Part shown: in pieces, positions 51,452 through 60,975 of the stretch
Numbering within the stretch: position 1 is the first letter of the stretch
How the letters are laid out: every line of letters begins with the position of its first letter
Origin: Blastobasis lacticolella
Taxonomy: Eukaryota > Arthropoda > Insecta > Lepidoptera > Blastobasidae
NCBI GenBank assembly: GCA_905147135.1
Contig: LR990041.1
Location: forward strand, 20,273,907 to 20,337,906
Reading direction: 5' to 3'
DNA length: 64,000 nucleotides
The notes under the pieces: model-generated
Databases searched by the model: none
Told to the model about the DNA's origin: nothing
The model's input: the letters and a program-made list of their open reading frames with translations, nothing else
Translations under genes and position numbers: made by a program

Positions 51452-53330
51452 CACACACAATACCGAGAAAGCAAACAAGCCAGCCTAAGAATAAAAAACT
51501 ATCATAAGAACAAAGTTTTCAGATACATTTATATAAATCTGTATCCTAAGTCTTACGACTTAAGGATGCTTTTCAAATATGATATTACGCGGCAAACCGT
51601 TGACCAATTACAGGAGCGAGCGAACGAGACAAAATCACTCGGTGGTGAAATGGCGCGATCACGTGGAGCGACGGGATTGGTAGATTGAACCTCCCGCCAC
51701 AAGGGATGATGCGCAGGCGTCGGTTATCATCCATAACAACTAAAGGACACCAAACAACACAATCAATGAAGAACCTTATGTTAATTAGAGTAGATACTAA
51801 GGTTGTTATTAGTAATTAATGTCTATTATAATTAACTCAGCTAGACGAATCGAGGGGTAGAGGGTGGACACTTCTTATTTCGGAGCGGAGCTAGGCGGCT
51901 GTACGAGCAGTAGAGCATTTATTAAGATCAGACCTTCAAGTCTAATAATGTAAAATTATATTAAACTTTAATTTACTAACAAATTAAAGACAGTGTATGT
52001 TAGCAGCGGCGACAAAAGTTAAGTTGATACCTTCTATATTTATGTAAATGGTTTAGGTATTAATTGAATCGATCTGATTAATAACATTTATGAATTTCAT
52101 CAATTTCCATTAGAATTCTCACTATTAGCACAAAATAAAAAACTAACAGAAGGTCCACTCCCGTCATCTTCGAAAATTATTACCTAAACTTGCCGACTCT
52201 CTAGGGTTGCTACTGTATTTATTCTGAATTTTGAAAAGAGTATTTAAAAGATCGAATAGAATTTTAAAGATCGTTCACAATAACATGTCCCTTGCAAAGG
52301 ACCAATATCTAATCCTTGCCATAATGTGATCATAATTACTTCCCAAGCTGTTCAGATTGTGTTCAAGTGTATTAGATTTCCCATACGAGCTTCAGACATA
52401 ATGCCTTTAGTAGGCGTAAAAATAATCTACTAATTATTCACTTTTTTTAAATTCAACGTCACCTGATTATATCATCAGACCCTGAGAATAACCTTTCCCT
52501 GGCCTGGCATTTGACCCACTTCCCGGTAATCAATAGAATTGAAAATTTCATACACATGTAACTTGATGAATATTATGGTATTAGTCAGTTGATCTGATGA
52601 TGGAAAAGGAAGGTGGTCAGCGATTTTTTTATATTAAACTAGACAAGCATTTCCGACTAGAAACTATTAAGGTGGCCATTACGGTTTCTTTTTCTGTTAA
52701 AAACTGTCACGTGCCTGAAACTGTTCAACTAGTCCTAGGGTCTCTAGTGGAAGACCTTGGTCAACCTCGCTTCATCATCAGCATTAGAACTCGTAGCGGT
52801 GCTAAAGTTCGACTAGCCTCAAAGTCTGAAATGGTCACCCATCAGTTCGAGAACTCGCACTCTGCGTGCGTTGTTTGTATGTTATTAAGTAATCTTAGTA
52901 ACGTACAAGTACTTTTATTTTATCAATAATAATATTGTCCAATTAAATAATATTCAATTAAAGTCGACACTACAACGAATTCTCGCTTTAACAATCGCGA
53001 CCGAGCACTGCTTGAGAACTGCGTGAGAATGCCTGTAAACGTAACGTCAATGTGTGCGTGACGGAAATGGCGCATTGTTTCCAGTGGACCTTCTGTATGG
53101 GCCGTTCTTTATTTTGTACTATTAGAGATTTCTATAACATAGTTTAGCTTAATCATGATGGAAAGCAAAAGTTACCCAATCGATTGATATTTACATATTA
53201 TTTTAACGTAATTATTAACTACAAATTATCTCTTAGTGACATAATTAGAGTACGGTAAAATTTTAACAAATATACCGAAGCCTATCTTTATCATCATCAA
53301 ATCAAGTAATTAATAAAATAAAATAAATAA
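51452..53330. other. No recognisable gene
   Basis: AT-rich. A GC-rich promoter-like stretch at 51856-51925 (AGAGGGTGGACACTTCTTAT, GAGCGGAGCTAGGCGGCTG) could belong to a Gypsy LTR but has no partner. Frame 52597-52929 (110 codons; KHFRLETIKVAITVSF and ETVQLVLGSLVEDLGQPRF) has no known domain and lies in sequence that looks like a dispersed repeat (GATCTGATGATGGAAAAGGA start). Confidence 0.4.
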
Positions 53331-53337
53331 ATATTTA

Positions 53338-53518
53338 GTGGACAAATTCACACAGCGCCATCTAGCCCCAAACTAAGCAAAGCTTGTACTATGGGTGCTA
53401 GATAACTGATATACTACTTTAGTACTTTTTTTTTTTAATACATACTTATTATACATAGAACACCCAGACCCGTCACAGAAATTAAAATTCATCATTTCAA
53501 TTTCTGCCCGGCCGGGAA
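53338..53518 (-). mobile_element. tRNA-derived SINE, family 3, copy 2 (body)
   Basis: TGGACAAATTCACACAGCGC, CATCTAGCCCCAAACTAAGC and GACCCGTCACAGAAATTAAA match copy 1 (43816-44040) in order; stops inside the head at CCCGGCCGGGAA. A second partial copy begins on the far side of the RTE fragment. A poly-T stretch lies at 53428-53437. Confidence 0.8.
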
Positions 53519-53519
53519 A

Positions 53520-54262
53520 ACGTAAAAGTCCAATTAGGAAATTATCAGGCGGCCTTCTTACAAGACAGGTCGACCGAGGACCATATGTTTACACTCAGGC
53601 GCATACTGGATACCAATTGGAACGCGGACATCAAAACATACGTCGCAGCACTCGATATTGAAAAAACATTTGACACCGTCAAGCTTGAGGCACTGCGGGT
53701 TATACTCCTCACCCGCACCGGTACTCACCTAACTAAAAGGATATTAGAGGCTTGCATGAAGGAAAAAACGCTTATTTCCTGGTGCGGTCACAATACCGAC
53801 ATCATAGATAAAGGAAAAGGAGTTAAGCAATTATGCCCACTGTCTCCTAGACTATTCACAATAGTCATGGACGAGGTACTGCGGACACTTGAAGAAGAAG
53901 ACGAAGAGGTCAGCTTAAACCAGGATCTTAAAATCACGCCTCCGCTCATCTTATCACCACTTATCACCAGATTAATATATAAAATAGTCTTATGTCCAAC
54001 CATGACATACGGAATGAACGTAACATCCCAAACAAAAGCCAATCGTTCAAAATTACGGAGGTACGAGAGACACATTTTGGGGAGCATGTTAAATCTCTGT
54101 AGAGACAAACCCCGCAAAAAAATATGGCAAATCTTAGATGGTAAAACCATCTCAAAAATAATCAAAGTCTATCATAAGACTATCATATTTCGGCCACATA
54201 ATAAGACGCGACACACCACACATACTGCACGCAGCCAGAGAATACAGAGAAAACAAACGCAA
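53520..54262 (+). pseudogene. RTE-like LINE reverse transcriptase, internally deleted
   Basis: Frame 53585-54283 plus its upstream extension: YQAAFLQDRSTEDHMFTLRR, YVAALDIEKTFDTVKLEALR (catalytic Asp), KQLCPLSPRLFTIVMDEVL, then a jump from DLKITPPL directly to thumb sequence IYKIVLCPTMTYGMNVTSQT, KLRRYERHILGSMLNL. The segment carrying the YADD motif is missing although the frame stays open, so an in-frame deletion removed the active site. Inserted between two pieces of a tRNA-derived SINE. Confidence 0.85.
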
Positions 54263-54266
54263 AGAC

Positions 54267-54375
54267 CCAGACCCGTAACATAAATTAAAATTCATCATTT
54301 CAATTTCTGCCCGGCCGGGAATCGAACCCGGGACCTCTTGCATGTTGACCATTGAACCACTCAGGTCGTCAATAT
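54267..54375 (-). mobile_element. tRNA-derived SINE, family 3, copy 3 (head)
   Basis: The minus-strand head GACGACCTGAGTGGTTCAAT is followed by GGTCCCGGGTTCGATTCCCG, a canonical pol III B box (GGTTCGATTCC), and then by the GAAATGATGAATTTTAATTT body. The clearest evidence in the window that family 3 derives from a tRNA. Confidence 0.85.
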
Positions 54376-56320
54376 AATTCTAATTATAATTATACTTTAA
54401 TTAATTATGTGTCTGATATATCTCTATACGAGATCATTATGTGCTATTGTTTGATTAAATTCAACCAAAGCCTATGTATATGTATGTATTGTGTGTACGT
54501 TAACGTTCATCGTCACGTTAACTCGTCCCTGCGTGCAATATCCATAATGTGGTATTATTTGAATAATATGATACCAAACCTACCTATGTCTAATCTGCGA
54601 CGCTTGGGAGTCTGTAATGTACTTACATTGAAATCATCATCAATAACGAATACTCCAAGATATATATTGTTCGAGTGTATTCTACATAAATGTATGATTA
54701 ACTATTATTTTATATAGGACTTAACTAGGTTACAGACCCCGATATATTGGCCTTAAAGGTCTAGTCAATATCAATAACGAATATACTTTAGTATTAAATA
54801 CATCTAATAGACTAAATTAACGGTTTATTCATAATGTTCTTAGACCAAAAGGCGTATGGGCTGTCCCTGCTTATACGACTAGTCGAATTAACGAATATAC
54901 CTATAATGTATATTATTATTAGGCTAAAAGGCGTGTGAGTTGATCAATCCACATGACTAGCCTAATACTGACTACCTGTTGACATGAACGCGCAGCGTTA
55001 ATGAGTCGAATACTTCACTAATAAGTTAGCATTTATATCGACTAATTGTTTCACATTAATTGACTTAATTAAGCTTATGTTTGATTATATGTTTTAACTT
55101 TGCAAACCAAGTATGACGCTTTGACTTTCAATCATGTAAATAATTGAACGAATAATTGTTAAATTCAGATATTAATTAACTAATTAACAATAATAAGTCT
55201 CAATTGGGTGGAATGGTTTTTTCGTACTAAGGACCTTTTTTTCCATTCCAATAGGTATTTGGCCCTAGGAAACGTGTTCTTAGCATCACGGATTTCATAA
55301 TTATTTTCTAATCTAGAAGTCCCTGGTGAAAATCATAAAATAGTTTTGAATAAATAAACTTTTATCTATACTTTAAACTCTACACGTGACTTTAATTTAT
55401 ACTCCCGCATACCTTGACTAATTTTCAATAAATTACATTCCAAGTTGACTGTAATCATCCAGTTCTAATGATTGAGATGCCTGAGTAACATCTTTCCGAA
55501 CTAATGGTATTCAATAATTTGCTTTAGAGGAATTCAATAAGAAATATTCACGTAACTTCTTGCAATTTAACGCATGGCATTCGAGTTTTGATACTTAGAT
55601 TAAAGTAATAATTTTCGCCCTAGTTGCTTCTACATTCAGTAAGACTGAGACACCACAGCTGTTGTTGCGATCCTTCATCTCGTGAAAAGTAGGGAACTAG
55701 CTGTACATGACAACCCTACTGGTTTATAATAAATGACAGCAGTATATCTAAGGATATACTTAGTTATCTTGCCAATCCAGGCAAGCTTAGGGAACCTTTG
55801 GGATCAGAAAGCTTCGACACCTTCCATCGTGGTACTCCTTGGAGCACATGAAAAGGAAGCAGATACACGTTGAAAGGTCTTAGTCCGGACAAAGGTTCGG
55901 CTGGGGGACTGGTTCCTTTGTGACCCACTTCAGGGGGCTCAACTTGCTGCCTTATAATTAAAATATTTTTTTGTATATCACTCGAATCATTGACGTTGTA
56001 GAGTTTTATTGCAAGTTTCTGTCATCTCATTTTACATAAACACTAGAGAAGAATAAACATCACAGTTTAAGGCATTTATAAACCAATCATCAAACCCGAA
56101 TCTCATAAAGTGAAATAGGCTGTCGTTGACGGTCTTTGTACAACCCATTTTATATTGGACTCACACACGACGGTGAGACCGCTTCATGTGACGCGCTAGA
56201 CTCAATCAACCAACGCTAGGTTTTATGACACGTAATGAGTGACTATAACCAACTCTAGGATCGGGTCATCCATTTTACGTGAATAGCTTGACCATACATT
56301 AAGGACCGGACCACCTCATC
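54376..56320. other. Unresolved; degenerate internal repeats, possible LTR
   Basis: Blocks AACGAATATAC and AAAAGGCGTATGGGCTG/AAAAGGCGTGTGAGTTG recur between 54770 and 54960, with AGACTAGCC/ACTAGTCG-type neighbours: a degenerate ~110-bp repeat. The stretch may be a long LTR ending at the primer-binding-like site 56321. The 121-codon frame 54352-54717 has no recognisable domain. Not assigned. Confidence 0.3.
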
Positions 56321-56340
56321 TGGTGACCGTAAACGAGGAT
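56321..56340 (+). other. Primer-binding-site-like sequence
   Basis: CTCATC followed by TGGTGACCGTAAACGAGGAT resembles the LTR/primer-site junctions of insect LTR elements (TGGTGACCCCGACG type). No LTR partner or downstream coding region on the plus strand, so only suggestive. Confidence 0.3.
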
Positions 56341-56346
56341 AGCTTT

Positions 56347-56373
56347 ATTGAGGTGGTCGCGGACCACCTCAAT
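56347..56373. repeat. Perfect 12-bp hairpin, 3-nt loop
   Basis: ATTGAGGTGGTC (56347-56358), loop GCG, GACCACCTCAAT (56362-56373), just downstream of the primer-site-like sequence. GACCACCTCA also occurs at 56309-56318. Confidence 0.8.
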
Positions 56374-56409
56374 GTGGCAATGGGTATTTATCCACAATTA
56401 ACTGTTTAT

Positions 56410-56742
56410 TTAGCGAAACAGAGTAGTTATCGAATTGTACGTACAAGGCAACATGTGGGTACCCAAAGTATTAATATTGCTGCCATTATAACTTTGCAAA
56501 ATGGTACTAGTAGGTTTTAACTTTAATGCCTTAAAATAGAGATTGTGTATTTTATCTGAAATTATTGTTACTCCTGAACCCGTGTCAATTTCAAAATTAA
56601 GAGTAATACCGCCTATCATGACAGACTCTCGTATAGGTTTCACCTGAGTAGATAAAATATTATATATTATGCGCCTACCATCATCACCGGGGCAATCGGC
56701 CTCGACCTCGACAAAGTGCTGCACTTCATTATTACTCTGCAC
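56410..56742 (-). pseudogene. Gypsy gag end and protease
   Basis: The minus-strand frame holds VMIGGITLNFEIDTGSGVTI with an intact DTG, then KLKPTSTILQSYNGSNINTL. Upstream on the minus strand (about 56800-56745) a degraded zinc-knuckle half (K-N-N-D-I-E-R-L-L-C type) is followed by VEVEADCPGDDGRR. The style fits Gypsy family E, and both lie on the minus strand in the right order, so it may be the missing 5' part of the element at 48800-51190, more than 5 kb away. Confidence 0.75.
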
Positions 56743-57069
56743 AATAATAGCCGCTCAATATCGTTATTTTTCGCCCATTGTACATACCACAACGATTTGC
56801 CCGTGTCATATAAACGCTAGAATCAACTGGCAAGTCGGAGGGAGGAATAGTACGTCTATTTTGTCTCTGTTCAAAAGTATGCAGACCCCGCCTTCAGACA
56901 ATTGGACCGACAATAAAATCATAAACGCCTCGTGCCTGTTTCCGAGTCGGACGTTCGATCCGACTATCTGATCGGACGTGTATTGAATGTTCAAACAATA
57001 TAATGTTTCCAACGCCTGCCGACAGACGCATCAGACTATGTAATGAAAAATCTAAAAAGATGGACAACT

Positions 57070-57210
57070 GTAACGCCTGAGGGGACGAGCAAGCAGGTCC
57101 TTGATGGTGAATGATCACCGCCGCCCATGGACATATGGAACACCTGAGGGGACAAGCAATCAGTATACCTGATCGTAGTGATCACCGCCGCCCATGGATG
57201 GCTTATGAGA
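57070..57210. repeat. Two ~68-bp tandem units
   Basis: CCTGAGGGGACGAGCA and CCTGAGGGGACAAGCA at 57077 and 57143, each followed by CAGGT-type sequence and by ATCACCGCCGCCCATGGA. Resembles 3' non-coding repeats common in lepidopteran LINEs. The small ORFs here are not genes. Confidence 0.7.
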
Positions 57211-57342
57211 AAAATCAAAACATGTATCTTAAAAATAGTATTCAAAAGCATGAATTTCGTTATTCTGTAAAATATTTTTTCTTTGAAAAAAACCCCCCAT
57301 TTTCAGACTTGAGTGACAAAGGAGACTGGGCAAAAGTGGTCT

Positions 57343-57625
57343 ATGAACCAGCAGCATTACGGTGACGACCTATGGGTTAGGGTGCCTCAGCTGCATATTT
57401 GTACAAGATGGCATCAAAATCGGTCCCGGCAGTTTTGAGAACAAGCATTTATTTGTCACATATGTATGACAAGTGTCGTATTCTTTGAACCAGCAGCGAC
57501 ATGGTTACGGAGTATAGGTTGAGGACCTTCAACTATGTTCTTATGCCACACGACATGAAAATCGGTCACGGCAGTTTCGAGAAAAAAGCATCCTTTTGTC
57601 ACACTTGTATGACAAGTGACGTATT
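57343..57625. repeat. Second array of the ~144-bp satellite-like repeat
   Basis: Two units starting GAACCAGCAGC at 57345 and 57487 match 42864-43290: TATGGGTTAGGGTGCCTCAG, AAATCGGTCCCGGCAGTTTT and CACTTGTATGACAAGTG. The lead-in GACTGGGCAAAAGTGGTC is also shared, so the two arrays share the same left junction. Confidence 0.85.
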
Positions 57626-57834
57626 CGTTAGACGTATTCGTAGACGATAAGGATAGAGTTGAAAGTGTTCAACCCATATATTGTAACGATACCTCCATTG
57701 GTTTATAGTATAGGGCATTTCCCATACAAAATAAGCCAAGTAAATATCTACTTTTTTAAGAACTGCCGGTCAGATTTTGATGCCCTTCTCTTTGAGGATG
57801 TTAATTTTTGCCAATAGTCCACTTCTATACATTT

Positions 57835-58165
57835 GAACGAGGCAATGATTCAATTATCGAAATGGTTCTCAGCTAATGGCATGCGCTTAAATGTTGAAAA
57901 GTCTAACATATTAAGTTACTAATTAACAATTAAGAAAAACCAGAGGTCACAAATTGCACGTTGTCGTGGACGGTGTACCGGTTCCGCAAGTTGACAATGT
58001 TCGTTACTTAGGATTTACCATTGACGCTGGCCTAACGTGGACCCCACACATTGACACTACCTGTGATAAACTGTCATCAGCGTGCTTTACCGCTAAGGTA
58101 CACTCTCACGACAGAAAACATTAAGACAGTCTACTTCGGTTATTTCCGTTCCATTCCATTCCGTC
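57835..58165 (+). pseudogene. LINE RT thumb fragment
   Basis: WFSANGMRLNVEKSN (57860-57905) is the post-YADD block of Jockey-type RTs. After a frame shift, VVDGVPVPQVDNVRYLGFTI and TWTPHIDTTCDKLSSACF follow, then VYFGYFRSI-like sequence. Only the thumb region is present, without the catalytic motif or a 3' end. Confidence 0.75.
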
Positions 58166-58233
58166 CGCTGCACAGTGGTACATTTCGCCACATGTCAATG
58201 TACTTGCATACAAATTGCTCGGCGAGTAACAAG

Positions 58234-58283
58234 TTTTGCCTCATCATGCAGTGCCGCGCGGCGCACTGCATGATGGGGCAAAA
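58234..58283. repeat. 21-bp inverted repeat, 8-nt loop, one mismatch
   Basis: TTTTGCCTCATCATGCAGTGC (arm, split here as TTTTGCCTCATC + ATGCAGTGC, 58234-58254), loop CGCGCGGC, and its complement 58263-58283 with one A/G difference. GC-rich loop. The half-site CATCGTGCAGCGTGCGGCGC at 58348-58367 is a related third copy. Confidence 0.85.
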
Positions 58284-58663
58284 CCCGCAATTCAAGCCCG
58301 AAATGTCAGTTCTGTATGAATTTTGTCCACGTTTTTCAATTTAGCCCCATCGTGCAGCGTGCGGCGCGATGTCAGCAGATGTCAACATGAAACGTCACAT
58401 CTGACTGTTTCTTTTTACCAACAGTTCGAATCTTTCCTCCTTATGTGACACAGTTCACACACATATATCTGTCTACTTTTTTTAGTACAGGTACAACGCG
58501 TGTGAATGAAATAGGAAACCGACCTTGTCAAAGAAAGGTTGACCGCTGATGCGTAAGCCCCTCCCCTTTTTCTGATTCTTTAACATTAACGAAGTTGTTT
58601 CGCTTTCGTGATCCTGTCGTCATTCTCTTCTCAGTTCATCCCGAATTATAAATAAGGCATGTT

Positions 58664-58965
58664 TGGTTCTAGAACACTAGTTTTAAAAAGAAATGCTGGT
58701 ACTCGTAGAGATCTACATTTTGGATGGCACCTGTCAAACTTAAAACTGTAATAACTCTGAAACTATTGGTGCTAGAATACTAGTTCCTGAAGAGAAATTA
58801 GAGTGCTCGTCGAGATCTATATTTCAGTTGACAACTGTCAATCTTAAAACTGTAATAACTCTGAAACGATCGCTCCTAGAACACTAGTTCCTGAAGAGAA
58901 ATGATAGTGCTCATCGAGATCTACATTCCGGATGACAGCTGTCAAACTTAATACTTAATACAAAA
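58664..58965 (+). repeat. Three ~103-bp tandem units
   Basis: CTAGAACACTAG or CTAGAATACTAG at 58669, 58772 and 58876. Each unit includes TCGAGATCTACATT-type, TGACAGCTGTCAA-type and AAAACTGTAATAACTCTGAA blocks. Diverged but clearly in register. Non-coding; no match elsewhere in the window. Confidence 0.85.
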
Positions 58966-59308
58966 ACCCCTTTCTCCCGCAAGAGTAGGTAAAGACGACA
59001 TTGTTCCACTTGCTATGGTCCTAACAAATCTCTGTCGATTCTTCCACGTTTATCAACTTTACATACATAGATTTTTAACTTCATTACCCTCCCTCACCTC
59101 CATCGTAGTGGGGTAAAAAGTATCAGTTATAGTATAGTATTCGCGGAAGTTGCATGGTTCAATTTCTTTATATATTACTGATGTTATACTTTTTATTTAA
59201 AATTTGGAATGACTTACCACGGTCTATAGATGGTGAATCTATGGTCTACCTGTCAGAAGTAAACATCCAAGGAAAAAATCCGTTTTCAAAGATTTTAAAG
59301 TAAAATTA
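58966..59308. other. No recognisable gene; upstream flank of Harbinger exon
   Basis: No TIR of a Harbinger element could be identified here. AT-rich near 59150-59220. Confidence 0.4.
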
Positions 59309-59640
59309 TGTCTTCTTCCGAGGATGACGACATGTTGGCCGTACTGCAGATGGTTAATATGCAAACGACCACAGATGTAGACGACCCCGACGTAAATATT
59401 GGGTGCACCCTATATGGAATACCGGTGAAAAAAATAGACTTTACCAGTTGATGGTAAACCTGGAAATGTATCCGGACCGTTTTCAGCAGGTTTTCAGGAT
59501 GTTACCATTATGTTATAAGCAAATATTAACCAGAGCCAGATCAAGGTTACAAAAACAGAACACAAATTGTAGGTCACCCATCAGTCCGGAAGAGAGACTG
59601 CTCATTACTTTGAGGTTAGTGAAATAAATATTTAGATGTG
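59309..59640 (+). pseudogene. PIF/Harbinger transposase N-terminal exon
   Basis: ATG 59309 starts MSSSEDDDMLAVLQMV, an acidic leader. A short deletion near 59400 changes the frame; then VHPIWNTGEKNRLYQLMVNL, YPDRFQQVFRMLPLCYKQIL and NTNCRSPISPEERLLITLR (to 59627) match the N-terminal region of HARBI1-like transposases, whose F-R-M-x-x-x-x-F block is followed by P-I-S-x-E-E-R-L. The exon ends at a plausible donor (GAG/GTTAGTGA at about 59616). The DDE catalytic domain is not present downstream. Harbinger transposases cut DNA at 3-bp targets with a MYB-like partner, which was not found. Confidence 0.8.
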
Positions 59641-59949
59641 ATTTTAAATGCCTTTATTACGTAATCAAAATGTTTGTGATCCTAAGATGAAACAGAATGG
59701 TGACTATAGAATAATAAGGAGCTCCATCCAATTGCAATGTCAATGTAGCATTGATAATTATATAAATTAAATAATAATCGTAGCGTCATTATGATGATGT
59801 TGACTTCATTAAAAAGTTTTATGAGCGGCACCATATGATTATAATCGATCAGATTACTCTAAACGGAACGTGAGAGACAAGATACGAATAATGATAGGGA
59901 ATTAAACGGCAAATTATGTGGGGACAAAAATGTCTGAACATCCAGCCTG
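59641..59949. other. No recognisable gene
   Basis: AT-rich flank without domains or shared repeats. Confidence 0.4.
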
Positions 59950-60165
59950 CTAGGCACGGGAAGGAGAGTTCAACCCACGAAGCGATGGCTAGACGTCGAT
60001 AATAACGACATGCGTGAAAACAAACTCACCACCAAGGATACCGAAGACCGAGCGAAGTGGGCCAAGAGGAGTAGGAAGGGGCGGACTCCGGGCCCTCGCG
60101 TGCCGCACGAGAGCGCAACCGAAATTTAACATCAAGACGATGATAATGATGATCTTGGCGTCATT
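59950..60165 (+). mobile_element. RTE-type LINE C-terminal fragment with GATGAT tail
   Basis: The plus-strand frame reads LDVDNNDMRENKLTTKDTED then RAKWAKRSRKGRTPGP, then a stop and ATCAAGACGATGATAATGATGATC. Same layout as 26505-26830 (DxEDRAKWxxxxRxxxPG) but a different RTE subfamily. Confidence 0.8.
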
Positions 60166-60245
60166 ATCATCGTCCTGTTTGTACTCACGCACGCGAGGAC
60201 CCGGGGTCCGCTTTGACTATAATCCAAGATTTCGCAGATTATAGT
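60166..60245 (+). repeat. Dispersed repeat shared with 31500-31592
   Basis: CGCACGCGAGGACCCGGGGTCCG and TTTCGCAGATTATAG match CACGCGAGGGCCCGAGGTCC and the following sequence at 31530-31585. Directly downstream of the RTE tail, so it may be its 3' flank or a SINE tail. Confidence 0.5.
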
Positions 60246-60639
60246 AGATTTATTTATTTATTGTTTATGGAAATTAATCTATTGTTATTTACACTTTTGA
60301 CATTACTTGTATGTTTTTAATTAAATTGAAATTTGATTGTTAATGAAAATTATTATATTATTTATTATTATTATTATACAGTTACAATACATTAATTAAT
60401 TTATTGCTTTTGACAGTTAATTTTTCATTTGACATTCATTCTTTCGTTGCACGGATATTATACGGCGCACGGTGAAATCCAGTTTCATCTGATTTCATTC
60501 ATCGATTATGGCATCACACTACACTGCACATCACTACTCAAGTTATTGCACACGTTCGAGGTGGGAATTATGAATGTATGTGGGTATTTTTAAAAGTATA
60601 TTTTTATTATATGCATGTAATCTGTTTACAAGCGTATTG
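60246..60639. other. No recognisable gene
   Basis: Very AT-rich with TTATTATTA-type microsatellites at 60353-60378. No domain. Confidence 0.4.
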
Positions 60640-60955
60640 TGGGGTCAACGATCCGGACTTCACTCGGCGGGACCCACGGAAGACCAGCACCGAGGCCTCG
60701 GCCCGGCTCATGCTGAGTGAGGTCCTTTTGTTGACTGGAGGTGCTACAACACGGCAATGCCTAGTCGACAGTGTTATTGTATTGCGTATTCGTAATTATT
60801 GAGGTTGTGTGTGTTTAATTAATTGTGAGTATATTATTTTCTAAATTGCTATTTATTGTCTTTATAAATTGATAACCCAATTATGTATATATATATATTA
60901 TTTTTTCTTTTGTATACATGTATGCTGTGTTGTGCTGTCCAGTCAATAATAAACG
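60640..60955 (+). mobile_element. LINE 3' UTR fragment related to LINE G
   Basis: ACGGAAGACCAGCACCGAGG and CGGCTCATGCTGAGTGAGG (60682-60722) resemble AAACCAGCGCTGCATC and CTAATGCTGAGTCCGGG near 42648-42690 of LINE G. No coding part is present. Confidence 0.5.
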
Positions 60956-60975
60956 ATTTATTATTATTATTATCT

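Noticed and set aside
52597..52929. 110-codon ORF without stop
   Set aside because: No domain, no splice or start context, and the surrounding sequence looks like a dispersed repeat.
54290..54360. Possible tRNA gene (GGTTCGATTCCCG B box)
   Set aside because: The head continues into a repeated SINE body also present at 43816-44040 and 53338-53518.
56669..57365. Several plus-strand ORFs of 80-100 codons
   Set aside because: They are antisense to the Gypsy protease/gag remnant or lie in the tandem CCGCCGCCCATGG repeats.
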